Origin: CAYQSU01 sp964420325 | GTDB taxonomy: Bacteria; Pseudomonadota; Alphaproteobacteria; Rhodospirillales; Defluviicoccaceae | Reading direction: 5' to 3' | Length of the DNA stretch: 64,000 nt | Assembly: GCA_964420325.1 (NCBI GenBank) | Contig: CAYQSU010000009.1 | Location: 1-64,000 of the forward strand | Part shown: positions 43,401-52,288 of the stretch, piece by piece | Layout of the letters: each line of letters begins with the position of its first letter | Numbering within the stretch: position 1 is the first letter of the stretch | Position numbers and translations under genes: made by a program | The notes under the pieces: model-generated | What the model saw: the letters and a program-made list of their open reading frames with translations, nothing else | The model's database searches: none | Told to the model about the DNA's origin: nothing

Positions 43401-43675
43401 ACGGCCTCACCCTCGGCATCCACAGCCGCGTCGACGGCTTCGCCCGCCGGGTCCGCCGTCGGCTGCGCGTCGGCAACGCCTACGTCAACCGCTCAATGAT
43501 CGGCGCCGTCGTCGGCGTCCAGCCGTTCGGCGGCGAAGGCCTGTCGGGGACCGGGCCGAAGGCCGGCGGCCCGAACTACCTCCTCCGCTTCGCCACCGAG
43601 CGCACGCTCACCGTCAACACCTCCGCCACCGGCGGCAATGCCGCCCTCTTGTCGCTGAAGGACGACGAGGCTTAG
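40493..43675 (+). CDS. putA: Bifunctional proline dehydrogenase/L-glutamate gamma-semialdehyde dehydrogenase
   Basis: A protein of about 1060 residues that oxidises proline to glutamate. The proline dehydrogenase half has GISIKLSALHPRFE, RISVRLVKGAYWDAEIK and FATHNAHTLA. The aldehyde dehydrogenase half has SPWNFPLAIFLGQ, VAKPAEQTPL, the catalytic Cys in SAGQRCSALRVL and GFGGEGLSGTGPKAGG-like PFGGEGLSGTG near the end. The N-terminus is short and lacks the ribbon-helix-helix DNA-binding domain, so it should not act as its own repressor. GTG 40493 or ATG 40496 may be the start. Confidence 0.96.
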   Translation: MMSVGCGMGAVMAFIGDFREESALRTAVRRATLADETKTVDHVLASADLGEAARRRIQSRARLFVERIRQRAPAQGGLDAFMHEYDLSNQEGVMLMCLAEALLRVPDAETADRLIADKIGSADWERHLGQSESLFVNASTWALMLTGRLVRLEDTSGHDALSFVRRLVGKSGEPVIRQAMVRAMRIIGRQFVMGRTIEEALDRANAGEARGYVHSYDMLGESALTARDAARYFGSYSDAIAAVGRAAAGRGPFAGPGISIKLSALHPRFEPAQRARIVSELVPRVKALAAEAKAADIGLCIDTEEADRLDLTLDVFEAAFGDPALAGWEGLGLAVQAYQKRALALIDWLQALARHHGRRISVRLVKGAYWDAEIKHAQEQGLDDYPVFTRKINTDVSYIACAKRLSAARDAFYPQFATHNAHTLATVLELAANRTDLECQHLHGMGEELFDQVAGRDGDGVRCRIYAPVGSHEDLLAYLVRRLLENGANTSFVNRLADEKLPVADIVADPVLRAQALRSKPHPGIPRPTDLYGPSRRNARGLDLADPRALEKLAAAMHAAERPWQAAPLVAGRECPQGKGRPVADPADRRRVVGRVHECGPEAFEPAIAAAVAAAPEWAATPAAERAALLERAADGLEAALPELMALAVREAGKTVPDALAEVREAVDFCRYYATRAREQFAQPRELPGPTGESNRLELHGRGVFACISPWNFPLAIFLGQATAALAAGNAVVAKPAEQTPLIAARAVEILHAAGVPPAALNLLPGDGAAGAALVADPRIAGVAFTGGVETARAIQRTLAGRPGPIVPLIAETGGQNVMLADSTALPEQVVKDVITSAFRSAGQRCSALRVLYLQRDIADRVITMLAGAMAELTVGDPGLIATDVGPVIDADALAMLNRHAERMRSEGRLIARSALSDACAHGHFFAPSAFEIDGIDRLEREVFGPILHVVRYAADRLEDVLEAIDRTGYGLTLGIHSRVDGFARRVRRRLRVGNAYVNRSMIGAVVGVQPFGGEGLSGTGPKAGGPNYLLRFATERTLTVNTSATGGNAALLSLKDDEA

Positions 43676-43710
43676 GGCCACGGCCGCAGGTTCCGCTGCC
43701 GGACGACAGC

Positions 43711-43731
43711 ACGGAGCGCACTCAGCTCCGT
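43711..43731. terminator. Hairpin between putA and the cytochrome c gene
   Basis: ACGGAGC at 43711-43717 pairs perfectly with GCTCCGT at 43725-43731 across a seven-base loop. It lies between two convergent genes and could end both transcripts. No T-run follows. Confidence 0.45.
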
Positions 43732-43781
43732 TGCCGGGACGGAAACCGTGAGCGCTGGCGCCCGATGAGGCGCGGGCGGGC

Positions 43782-44216
43782 TCAGGGCTGGCCGGTCTTG
43801 AGGGCTTCGATGATGCGCTTGCGCTCCTCGGCGTCGGTGACGCGGATGGTCTTGGTGGTGCCAGGGGCGAAGCCTCTCGCGTCGGTGAGGTAGAGGTCGA
43901 GCTCCTCCTCGGTCCACCGGCCGCCCTTGACGCGGAGCGCCTGCGAGTAGCCATACCATTCGCGGTCGCGCGCCTTTTCGGCCCCGACGATGCCGTAGAG
44001 GTTGGGGGCGACGCGGAACGGCCCGCCCCGCTCCAGGCTGTGGCAGACGACGCAGCGGTCGGCGGCGCCGCCCCGCCCCCAAGGCTGGGACGGCAGAAGG
44101 CTGCTCTCCGCCCAGGCCGCCGAGGCGACCACGCCGAATGCGAGGACCAGCAGCGCCGTGCCGGCGATGTGCGAGGCCGGGCGCCGGGACGAAAACAGCG
44201 ATCGAACATCGGTCAT
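43782..44216 (-). CDS. Periplasmic class I-like cytochrome c without Met ligand
   Basis: A 144-residue protein with a signal peptide ending near AWA (about residue 37), and one heme site CVVCH in RCVVCHSLERGGPFRVAPNLYGIVG, which resembles cytochrome c2/c550. Normally a Met in a PGTKM motif is the sixth ligand. Here that place reads APGTTKTIRV, and no Met or second His occurs anywhere in the mature part. The heme may thus be five-coordinate or use another ligand such as Lys. Start at 44216 follows GGGGAGGA. Divergent from a secreted protease gene. Confidence 0.88.
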   Translation of the reverse strand: MTDVRSLFSSRRPASHIAGTALLVLAFGVVASAAWAESSLLPSQPWGRGGAADRCVVCHSLERGGPFRVAPNLYGIVGAEKARDREWYGYSQALRVKGGRWTEEELDLYLTDARGFAPGTTKTIRVTDAEERKRIIEALKTGQP

Positions 44217-44618
44217 GACGAATCCTCCCCTCAAGGCCGCGGTTGCCCCCTCCCGTCGCGACCGCATCGGAAAGGGGGATCCGCGTCCGTGCATGGCGGC
44301 CATTCTGCCGCATCCGCGCGCGCCGTGCCAGCCTCGCGAGGGCGCACACCCGTCGCCGTCGGACCGCCGGGCGATCGCGGACCGGGATGGCGCGCTCGTT
44401 GGTCCGCGTCCTGGGACGATTGTACAGGTACCGGGCGGACAAACAAGCATGAGTAATTCGCGTCTTGTAGTTTGTTTTCATTTAACCATACCCACCAAAT
44501 AGGTCATAGTAATACTAACGGTGGCTCGATCGCGCCCTCGCCAGAGGCGTAAGCGACGCAGCGGGGCCGACCGCGCCGGCCAAGAGCGGCCACGTTCATC
44601 AGCGAGGGGGATCGAACC
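44217..44618. other. Divergent intergenic region with AT-rich island
   Basis: About 400 bases between the cytochrome c and protease starts. Around 44440-44520 it is far less GC-rich than anything nearby, with TTGTAGTTTGTTTTCATT and TAGTAATACTAAC stretches. It must hold promoters for one or both genes but no boxes can be named with confidence. No gene seen. Confidence 0.5.
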
Positions 44619-45701
44619 ATGAAACACACCGTCACTCTGACGAGCGCGCTGGCGCTCGCCGTCGGCCTCGGCATCGGCTGGCCCGCGGCCCGCGCCGATA
44701 CTGCGACGGTCGGCATCACGGCCGCCGAGATCGGCGGCGAGGTGACCGGCTTCGGCGGCGCGGAGGCGTTCTGGACCAGGGAGCGGATCCGCTCGGCCCG
44801 GCCGCTTCCCTTCTACGATGCGGAGTCCGACCCTGGCTCGGCCTTCACGTTCCCGGAGGCAGGACCGGAGGGAGCGCCGACGGTGGTCCCGGGCGGCCTC
44901 CCGGGCGACCGTCCCGAGCCGCCGGTCGAGGTGCATGACACAGGGTCCTCGCCTAAGCACAAGGACTTCGGCGCCGACTTCGGCACCCAGAACGTCTTCG
45001 ACGACAGCTTCGTCAACAAGAAGAACACGCTGAGGAAGCAGTTCCCGTGGCAGGCGATCGGCAAGCTGCTGTTCACCGGCCCGACCGGCGGCAGCGGCTG
45101 GTGCTCGGCCTCGGTGATCAGCCCCAACAACGTGATCGTCACCGCCGCCCACTGCTGCTACGACCGGTCCGCCGGCTGGATGAGCAACTGGTCGTTCGCC
45201 CCGGCGATGAAGAACACCAATGCCACCTACGGCCTGTTCCCGTGGAAGAGCGCGCGGGTGCTGAGCGGCTGGATCCAGGGCGGCGGTCGGGCCTACGACG
45301 TCTGCGTGCTGACCATGGGCCCACGCGCCGACGGCAAGGAGCTGAACCAGGTCGTCGGCTGGCTCGGACTCTCCTGGAACTTCGGCACCACCCAGCACCA
45401 TCGGGCGTTCGGCTATCCCAGCAACATCGACAGCGGCAAGTTCAAGTACGAGTGCGCCGCCGAGAGCTATGCCAACTGCGGCGATCTCAACGTGCTGGCC
45501 CAGGGCTGCAGCATGACCTTCGGTTCGAGCGGCGGGCCGTGGATCCGCGGCTTCAGGATGTTCGAGGCCGGCGCCGCCAACTACGTCAACGGCGTGGTCA
45601 GCGGCTGGGACGGCTGCACCGGAAGCTTCGGCCAGTCGTTCAACGCCGCTCGCTTCACCAGCGCCAACATCGTGCCCTTGTGCAATGACGAGGGCTGCTG
45701 A
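44619..45701 (+). CDS. Secreted trypsin-like serine protease
   Basis: A 360-residue protein with a signal peptide (cut near ARA, residue 26), a propeptide-like acidic and Pro-rich region to about 145, and a chymotrypsin fold. The triad is visible: His178 in TAAHCC, Asp227 in RAYDVCVL and Ser304 in GSSGGPW. Ten Cys in the mature domain, including a CC pair after the catalytic His, suggest several disulfides. The AT-rich upstream region is unlike its neighbours. Substrate and maturation are unknown. Confidence 0.9.
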   Translation: MKHTVTLTSALALAVGLGIGWPAARADTATVGITAAEIGGEVTGFGGAEAFWTRERIRSARPLPFYDAESDPGSAFTFPEAGPEGAPTVVPGGLPGDRPEPPVEVHDTGSSPKHKDFGADFGTQNVFDDSFVNKKNTLRKQFPWQAIGKLLFTGPTGGSGWCSASVISPNNVIVTAAHCCYDRSAGWMSNWSFAPAMKNTNATYGLFPWKSARVLSGWIQGGGRAYDVCVLTMGPRADGKELNQVVGWLGLSWNFGTTQHHRAFGYPSNIDSGKFKYECAAESYANCGDLNVLAQGCSMTFGSSGGPWIRGFRMFEAGAANYVNGVVSGWDGCTGSFGQSFNAARFTSANIVPLCNDEGC

Positions 45702-45738
45702 GCACCGCTGACGGCCGCGCCAATGGGGCCGGATCCCG

Positions 45739-46659
45739 TCAGGCGATCCGGTCCCAGTCGGCATCGCCTCCGAAACGGTCGACGAGCAGGTCGACGAACA
45801 GACGGACCTTCGCCGGCATCAGCCGGTTCGACGGCCAGATGGCGTTGACCGCGATTTCCGGCACCGCGAAGCCCTCGAGCACTTGCACAAGGCGGCCGGC
45901 GGCGAGCGCGGCACCGCAGATGAAAGTCGGCAACAGGGCGACGCCGAGCCCCGCCTCCGCCGCCTGCAACAGGACCTCGCCGTTGTTCGCCGAGAACGTG
46001 GGGAGGATCCGCACCGTCCGCATGCCGCCAGGGCCGACGAACGGCCACGAGGTGCCGGTCGCGAGATGGCCATAGTGAAGGCAGCGGTGGCGTAGAAGGT
46101 CTTCGGGCGCCTCGATGGCGCCGTGACGCCCGAGGTAGGCGGGCGCCGCGCAGACCACACGGCGGGCCGGGGCCAGCCGGCGGGCGACCAGCGAACTGTC
46201 CGCCAAGGCGCCGATGCGGACCCCGACGTCGAAGCCCTCCTCGACCAGATCGACGAAGCGGTCGGTGAGCGTCATCTGGACCTGGAGGTTCGGATGCCGC
46301 TTCATGAACGCGACAACGAGCGGCGCCAGATGCAGGATGCCGAACGACATCGGCGCATTGACGCGAAGCACGCCCGCGGGCTCGAGCCGGTCCTGCTGGA
46401 CGAGACGGCTCGCGTCCTCGAAGGCGGCGAGAATGTCCTTGCAGCGGCCGATGAAGGCGAGGCCGGCGGCGGTCAGGCCGACGCGGCGCGTGGTGCGGTC
46501 GAACAGCCGCACGCCGAGTGTCGCCTCGAGGGCGGCGACGCGCTTGCCGACGAGCGCCCGGGACACGCCGAGCCTGGTGGCGGCGGCGGTGAAGCTGCCG
46601 GCCTCGGCGACGGCGGCGAACGCTGCCATGCCGTCAAGACGGTCCAAGCCTGCCTCCAC
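45739..46659 (-). CDS. LysR-family transcriptional regulator
   Basis: A 306-residue LysR regulator. The helix-turn-helix is in FAAVAEAGSFTAAATRLGVSRALVGKRVAALEATLGVRLFDRTTRR, and the effector domain follows with LRVNAPMSFGILHLAPLV. GTG at 46659 is the likely start; ATG at 46629 is too far inside. Divergent from a pirin gene about 100 bases away, the common pairing in which LysR controls pirin. Confidence 0.95.
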   Translation of the reverse strand: MEAGLDRLDGMAAFAAVAEAGSFTAAATRLGVSRALVGKRVAALEATLGVRLFDRTTRRVGLTAAGLAFIGRCKDILAAFEDASRLVQQDRLEPAGVLRVNAPMSFGILHLAPLVVAFMKRHPNLQVQMTLTDRFVDLVEEGFDVGVRIGALADSSLVARRLAPARRVVCAAPAYLGRHGAIEAPEDLLRHRCLHYGHLATGTSWPFVGPGGMRTVRILPTFSANNGEVLLQAAEAGLGVALLPTFICGAALAAGRLVQVLEGFAVPEIAVNAIWPSNRLMPAKVRLFVDLLVDRFGGDADWDRIA

Positions 46660-46763
46660 TTGCCACGATTCAGCGTCAAATATGGGAAGAACGCTTCCAT
46701 TGTAAAGCTTGCAGCGCGATGTGATCTCTCGGGGAGCGCAACGCCGAAGGAGGAAAAGCGGCC

Positions 46764-47462
46764 ATGATCACCCCGAGGCGGTCCGAAGACCGCGGTCGTT
46801 TGGAGCTCGACTGGCTTTCCAGCCGCCACACCTTCAGCTTCGGCGACTATCACGATCCCCGGCACATGGGCTTCGGCGACCTCCGGGTCATCAACGAGGA
46901 CCGGGTGCGGCCCGGCGGCGGCGTCGCCACCCACGGCCACCGCGACATGGAGATCGTCTCCCTCGTGCTCGACGGCGCGCTCGAGCACAAGGACACCCTC
47001 GGCAACGGCACCGTAATCCACCCCGGCGAGGTCCAGAGGATGAGCGCAGGCACCGGCATCCGCCACTCGGAGTACAACCCCTCCCCCACCCTGCCAGTGC
47101 ACTTCCTGCAGATCTGGATCCGGCCGGAACGGACCGGGCTTCCGCCCGCCTACGAGCAGAAGACGTTCGCCGACGCCGAGCGGCGAGGCCGGCTGCGGGT
47201 GATCGGCTCCCGCGACGGCCGCGACGGATCGGTCACGATCCATCAGGACGTGAGCCTCTACGGGGGCCTGCTCGCCGCCGGCGACGCGGCCGACCTGACC
47301 CTCCGCCAGGGCCGGCGGGCGTGGGTGCAGGTGGCGGCCGGCCGTGTCGAAGTCAACGGCGTGGAGCTTGCGGCCGGCGACGGCGGGGCGCTCGAGGGCG
47401 AGGACCGGGTCGCGCTCCGCGCGCTCGAGGACGCCCACGTCCTCGTCTTCGATCTCCGCTGA
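46764..47462 (+). CDS. Pirin family protein (YhhW-like)
   Basis: A 232-residue bicupin. The first cupin has the metal ligands in GGGVATHGHRDMEIVSLVLDG and GTGIRHSEYNPS. YhhW-like pirins have quercetin dioxygenase activity in vitro and may sense oxidants. The start follows AAGGAGG. Its divergent LysR neighbour probably regulates it. Confidence 0.95.
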   Translation: MITPRRSEDRGRLELDWLSSRHTFSFGDYHDPRHMGFGDLRVINEDRVRPGGGVATHGHRDMEIVSLVLDGALEHKDTLGNGTVIHPGEVQRMSAGTGIRHSEYNPSPTLPVHFLQIWIRPERTGLPPAYEQKTFADAERRGRLRVIGSRDGRDGSVTIHQDVSLYGGLLAAGDAADLTLRQGRRAWVQVAAGRVEVNGVELAAGDGGALEGEDRVALRALEDAHVLVFDLR

Positions 47463-47476
47463 GGCGGGGCTCCGCC
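47463..47476. terminator. Short GC hairpin between convergent genes
   Basis: GGCGG and CCGCC with a four-base loop lie between the pirin and epimerase stops, which are only 17 bases apart. A possible shared terminator; no T-run. Confidence 0.3.
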
Positions 47477-47479
47477 GGC

Positions 47480-48460
47480 TCAGACGCCGTAGTATCCGCG
47501 ATACCAGGCGACGAAGCGGGGGATGCCCTCGGCAATGGTGGTCTTCGGCTCGAAGCCGAGGTCGCGCTGCGAGGCGTCGATGTCGGCGAAGGTCTCCTTG
47601 ACGTCGCCCGGCTGCATCGGCAGGAGCTGCATCTCGGCCTTGATGCCGAGGGCCTGCTCGATCACGGCGATGAAGTCCGTGAGCCGCTCGGAGCGGTGGT
47701 TACCGAGGTTGTAGAGGCGGCAGGGCGGCAGGCCGTCGGCCGCCGCCGGCGGCCGGTCGAGGCAGGCGAGGATGCCTCCGACGATGTCGTCGATGAAGGT
47801 GAAGTCGCGGCGCATGTCGCCGTGGTTGAACACCGGGATCGGTTCGCCGGCGAGGATCTTGCGGGTGAAGATGAACGCCGACATGTCGGGGCGGCCCCAC
47901 GGCCCGTAGACGGTGAAGAAGCGGAGCCCGGTCAGCGCCAGGGCGAACAGGTGCGCGTAGGCGTGGCTGATCTCCTCCATCGCCTTCTTGGTGGCACCGT
48001 AGAGCGAAACCGGCCGGTCGGTGCGGTCGGCGACGGAGAACGGCAGCTTGCCGTTGGCGCCGTAGACCGAGGACGAGGAGGCGTAGACGAAGTGGCGAAG
48101 GCGCCCGAGCGACCGGCACGCCTCCAGAAGGACCACGTGGCCGTCGACGTTGGCGCGCAGGTAGGCATAGGGATTGACGAGCGAGTAGCGGACCCCGGCC
48201 TGGGCCGCGAGATGGACGACACGGTCGATGCCGGCATGCCGAGCGACGAGATCCTGGACGGCGTCGCGGTCGGCGATGTCGATGCGGGCGAAGTGGAAGC
48301 CCGGCCTGCCCTCGAGCTTGGCGAGGCGAGCCTCTTTCAGCCTCACCTCGTAGTAGTCGTTCATGTTGTCGACGCCGATGACCGCCTCGCCCCGCTCGAG
48401 GAGCGCCTCCGCGGTGTGAAAGCCGATGAAGCCGGCGACTCCAGTGACCAACACCGTCAT
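47480..48460 (-). CDS. NAD-dependent epimerase, UDP-glucuronate 4-epimerase type
   Basis: A 326-residue short-chain dehydrogenase/reductase. The NAD site is VLVTGVAGFIGFHTAEALLERG, the catalytic YxxxK is in SLYGATKKAMEE, and GVDNMNDYYEVRLKEARL is typical of UDP-glucuronate 4-epimerases. It may supply UDP-galacturonate for surface polysaccharide. The start at 48460 has a GGGAGGTG site. Confidence 0.92.
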   Translation of the reverse strand: MTVLVTGVAGFIGFHTAEALLERGEAVIGVDNMNDYYEVRLKEARLAKLEGRPGFHFARIDIADRDAVQDLVARHAGIDRVVHLAAQAGVRYSLVNPYAYLRANVDGHVVLLEACRSLGRLRHFVYASSSSVYGANGKLPFSVADRTDRPVSLYGATKKAMEEISHAYAHLFALALTGLRFFTVYGPWGRPDMSAFIFTRKILAGEPIPVFNHGDMRRDFTFIDDIVGGILACLDRPPAAADGLPPCRLYNLGNHRSERLTDFIAVIEQALGIKAEMQLLPMQPGDVKETFADIDASQRDLGFEPKTTIAEGIPRFVAWYRGYYGV

Positions 48461-48700
48461 GCCGTTCGCACCTCCCGTGGCGTGGAAGCTCCGCAGCGAT
48501 GTGCGCCCCGAGCGGAGCGCCGTTCGAGGCGGGCGCCCGGACTTATGCCATCCGGCCGCCGAAAGCGCCACCCCCCAAAGGCGCCGTGGACCGGTGCGAG
48601 GACGGGCCGTCGCGCCGTGGCATTTGCCAACAAGGTCAGCGAGCATTACCTATCTTAAGAGCAGGCATGAGGTGTCGAGCCGAGCGAACGGAGGTCGGCA

Positions 48701-51700
48701 ATGGCGCTCGCCCAGGTGACCCTCGAGGACAAGTACGCGCTGGAGGCGGGGCGGATCTACCTCACCGGCACGCAGGCGCTGGTGCGCCTCGTCATCGAGC
48801 AGCGCCGCCGGGACGTCGCCGCCGGGCTCGATACCGCCGGCTTCGTCTCCGGCTATCGCGGCTCGCCCCTCGGCTCCGTCGACAAGGAGATGTGGGCGGC
48901 GGCGAAACATCTCGAGGCGCACCACATCGGCTTCCAGCCCGGCGTCAACGAGGATCTGGCGGCGACCGCCATCTGGGGAACGCAGCAGGTCGGCCTGTTC
49001 CCCGGCGCCAAGTACGACGGCGTGTTCGCGATGTGGTACGGCAAGGGTCCCGGTGTCGACCGCTCGGGCGACGTCTTTCGCCACGCCAACCTGGCGGGCA
49101 CCGCGCCCCATGGCGGCGTGCTCGTGCTCACGGGCGACGATCCCGCCTGCAAGTCGTCGACGGTGCCGAGCCAGAGCGAGTACGCGATGATGGATGCCGA
49201 GATCCCGATCCTGCATCCGGCCAACGTCCAGGAGTTCCTCGACTTCGGCATCCTCGGCTGGGCGATGTCCCGCTACTCGGGGCTGTGGGTGGCAATGAAG
49301 ACGGTGACCGAGAGCGTCGATTCCTCGGCGTCGGTGCATGTCGATCCGGGCCGGGCCGTCATCGTTCAGCCGACCGACTTCGCGATGCCGCCCGATGGCG
49401 TCCACATCCGCGCCCTCGAATGGCCGCCGTTGCGCCAGGAGATGCGGCTGAAACGGAGCAAGCTCTATGCCGCGCTTGCGTTCGCCCGCGCCAACGCCAT
49501 CGACCGGACAGTGATCGACGGCCCCAACCGGCGGCTCGGCATCGTCACCGTCGGCAAGTCCTACCTCGACGTGCTGCAGGCCCTGGACGACCTCGGCATC
49601 GACGAGCGACTCGCCCGCCACATCGGCCTCAGCGTCTACAAGGTGGGTCTCGCCTGGCCGCTCGAGCGCGAGGGCGTCCGCCACTTCGCCGAGGGCCTCG
49701 AGGAGATCCTCGTCGTCGAGGAGAAGCGGGCGGTGATCGAGAACCAGCTCAAGGAGCAGCTCTACAACTGGCGCGAGGACGTGCGGCCGCGGGTGATCGG
49801 CGAGTTCGACGACCATGGCCGCTGGATCCTGCCGTCGGCCGGCGAACTCACGCCGGCGCAGATTGCCCGCGTCATCGCCGAGCGAATCGCCCGCTTCCAT
49901 GATTCGCCGCAGATCAGGGACCGCCTCGCCTTTCTGGATCAGAAGGAGCGGGCAGTCGGGGGGACGGCCCCGGACATCCGCCGCATCCCGTACTTCTGTT
50001 CGGGATGCCCGCACAACACCTCGACCGTGGTGCCCGCGGGCTCGAGCGCGATCGCCGGCATCGGCTGCCACTTCATGGTGACGTGGATGGACCGGAGCGC
50101 CATCTCCTTCACCCACATGGGCGGGGAAGGCGCCAACTGGATCGGCATGGCGCCGTTCACCGAGATCCCGCACATCTTCGTCAACCTCGGCGATGGCACC
50201 TACTATCACTCCGGCATTCTCGCCATCCGCCAGGCGGTTGCGGCCAACGCCAGCGTGACCTTCAAGATCCTCTACAACGACGCGGTGGCGATGACCGGCG
50301 GCCAGCCCGTGGACGGCCCCTTGGACGTGCCGATGCTGTCCCGGCAGGTGGCGGCCGAGGGTGTGCGCCGCATCGTCGTGGTGACCGACGAGCCGGACAA
50401 GTACGGTAGGGACGCCGGCTTCGCCCCCGGCGTCAGCGTCCACCACCGCGACGACCTCGACCCGGTGCAGCGGGAGCTGCGCGAGATCCAAGCCCCGACG
50501 GTGCTGATCTACGACCAGACCTGCGCCGCCGAGAAGAGGCGGCGCCGCAAGCGCGGCCAGTATCCCGACCCGCCGCGCCGCGCCTTCATCAACGAATGGG
50601 TGTGCGAGGGCTGCGGCGACTGCGGCGTCAAGTCCAACTGCGTGGCGATCGTGCCGCTGGAGACCGAGTTCGGGCGCAAGCGGGCGATCGACCAGTCCTC
50701 CTGTAACAAGGATTTTTCCTGTCTCAAGGGATTCTGCCCCAGTTTCGTCACCGTCGAGGGCGCCGAGCCGAGGCGCGTTGCCGCCGGCGCCGGCCAGGAT
50801 TTCGCGCCGCTGCCGGAGCCGCAGGCGCCGCCGCTCGAGGCGCCCTATGGCATCGTCGTCTCCGGCATCGGCGGCACCGGCGTGGTCACCATCGGCGCCG
50901 TTCTCGGCATGGCGGCGCATCTCGAAGGCAAGGGGGCGACGGTCCTCGACCAGATCGGCCTCGCCCAGAAGAACGGCGCTGTCGTCAGCCACCTGCGCAT
51001 CGCCCGGCGGCCCGAGGACATCCACGCCGTCCGCATCGCCGACGGCGGCGCCAGCCTCCTTCTCGGCTGCGACATCGTCACCGCCGGCAGCCCGGAGGTC
51101 CTGGCCAAGCTCCGTGCCGGCTTCACGCGCGCCGTCGTCAACACCCACCCGACGATGACCGCCGACTTCACCCACGACGCCGATATGGCGTTCCCCGCGC
51201 GCAGGCTCCGCGACGCGATCATCGCGGCCTGCGGCACCGAGGCCGCGACCTTCGTCGACTGCTCGGCGCTGGCGACGGCGCTGATGGGCGACGCCATCGC
51301 CGCGAACCTGTTCGCCGTCGGCTTCGCGTTCCAGCAGGGCCTGGTGCCGATCGCTTCGGAGGCCATCGAGCGCGCCATCGCGCTGAACGGCGTCGCCGTC
51401 GCCTTCAACCAGGAGGCTTTTCTCTGGGGTCGCCGCGCCGCCTTCGACCTCGCCGGGGTCCGCCGCATCGCTGAAGCGGACGCCACGGAACCGCAGCCGG
51501 CGACCCGCCTCGACGACATCGTCCGGCGGCGGGTCGAGGAGCTCACGGCCTATCACAGCGCCGGCTACGCCCGCCGCTACAAGCGGCTCGTCGAACGGGC
51601 CGAGCAAGCCGAGGCGGAACGCGTTCCCGGAAAGAGCGGCTTCGCCGTCGCCGTCGCTCGCTCCTACTTCAAGCTGCTCGCCTACAAGGACGAGTACGAG

Positions 51701-52165
51701 GTGGCGCGCCTCTACACCGACGGCCGCTTCGAGGCGGCGCTCGCGACACAGTTCGAGGGGTACGCCAGGCTCGTCTTCCACCTCGCCCCGCCGCTGTTCG
51801 CCAAGCGCGATCCTGCGACCGGCGAGCTGCAGAAGCGACCCTATGGCCCGTGGGTGCTCGGCGTGTTCCGCCGGCTCGCGAAGCTCCGCAGGCTGCGCGG
51901 CACGCCTTTCGACGTCTTCGGCTACACCCCCGAGCGTCGGGGCGAGCGGCGGCTGATCAGGAACTACGAGGCCACCGTCGGAGAGCTCATCACCGGCCTC
52001 AACCGCGACAATCACGACCTCGCCCGCGAGATTGCGGCGCTGCCGCTTTGCATCCGCGGCTTCGGACACGTCAAGGCGCGATCCCTGACCGAGACCAAGG
52101 CGCGGGAGGCCGAGCTCCTGCACGCGTTCCGCCAGCCCGCGCCGACCGCCAGCGCCGCCGAATAG
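48701..52165 (+). CDS. Indolepyruvate ferredoxin oxidoreductase family, fused
   Basis: An 1154-residue single-chain 2-oxoacid oxidoreductase. The order is a pyrimidine-binding part (GFVSGYRGSPLGSVD), a ThDP part with FNLGDGTYYHSG-like VNLGDGTYYHSGILAIRQ, Cys motifs CSGCPHNTS near 434 and CEGCGDCGVKSNC near 634-646 (likely 4Fe-4S), and a gamma domain with GIGGTGVVTIGAVLGMAAHLEG. It converts aryl or branched pyruvates to acyl-CoA with ferredoxin. The start at 48701 is preceded by GGAGGTC. It is the fused form known in alphaproteobacteria. Confidence 0.95.
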   Translation: MALAQVTLEDKYALEAGRIYLTGTQALVRLVIEQRRRDVAAGLDTAGFVSGYRGSPLGSVDKEMWAAAKHLEAHHIGFQPGVNEDLAATAIWGTQQVGLFPGAKYDGVFAMWYGKGPGVDRSGDVFRHANLAGTAPHGGVLVLTGDDPACKSSTVPSQSEYAMMDAEIPILHPANVQEFLDFGILGWAMSRYSGLWVAMKTVTESVDSSASVHVDPGRAVIVQPTDFAMPPDGVHIRALEWPPLRQEMRLKRSKLYAALAFARANAIDRTVIDGPNRRLGIVTVGKSYLDVLQALDDLGIDERLARHIGLSVYKVGLAWPLEREGVRHFAEGLEEILVVEEKRAVIENQLKEQLYNWREDVRPRVIGEFDDHGRWILPSAGELTPAQIARVIAERIARFHDSPQIRDRLAFLDQKERAVGGTAPDIRRIPYFCSGCPHNTSTVVPAGSSAIAGIGCHFMVTWMDRSAISFTHMGGEGANWIGMAPFTEIPHIFVNLGDGTYYHSGILAIRQAVAANASVTFKILYNDAVAMTGGQPVDGPLDVPMLSRQVAAEGVRRIVVVTDEPDKYGRDAGFAPGVSVHHRDDLDPVQRELREIQAPTVLIYDQTCAAEKRRRRKRGQYPDPPRRAFINEWVCEGCGDCGVKSNCVAIVPLETEFGRKRAIDQSSCNKDFSCLKGFCPSFVTVEGAEPRRVAAGAGQDFAPLPEPQAPPLEAPYGIVVSGIGGTGVVTIGAVLGMAAHLEGKGATVLDQIGLAQKNGAVVSHLRIARRPEDIHAVRIADGGASLLLGCDIVTAGSPEVLAKLRAGFTRAVVNTHPTMTADFTHDADMAFPARRLRDAIIAACGTEAATFVDCSALATALMGDAIAANLFAVGFAFQQGLVPIASEAIERAIALNGVAVAFNQEAFLWGRRAAFDLAGVRRIAEADATEPQPATRLDDIVRRRVEELTAYHSAGYARRYKRLVERAEQAEAERVPGKSGFAVAVARSYFKLLAYKDEYEVARLYTDGRFEAALATQFEGYARLVFHLAPPLFAKRDPATGELQKRPYGPWVLGVFRRLAKLRRLRGTPFDVFGYTPERRGERRLIRNYEATVGELITGLNRDNHDLAREIAALPLCIRGFGHVKARSLTETKAREAELLHAFRQPAPTASAAE

Positions 52166-52288
52166 CGTCGGCGCCAACGGCCGCGTGCAGCCGCCCTGGA
52201 GCGGCGGCAGGCGGGCGAATTACAACTGGAAATTGCATCCATTGCGCGCTACCATGAGTGTCCTCGCGGACGTGGGCAGGAGGAGCGC

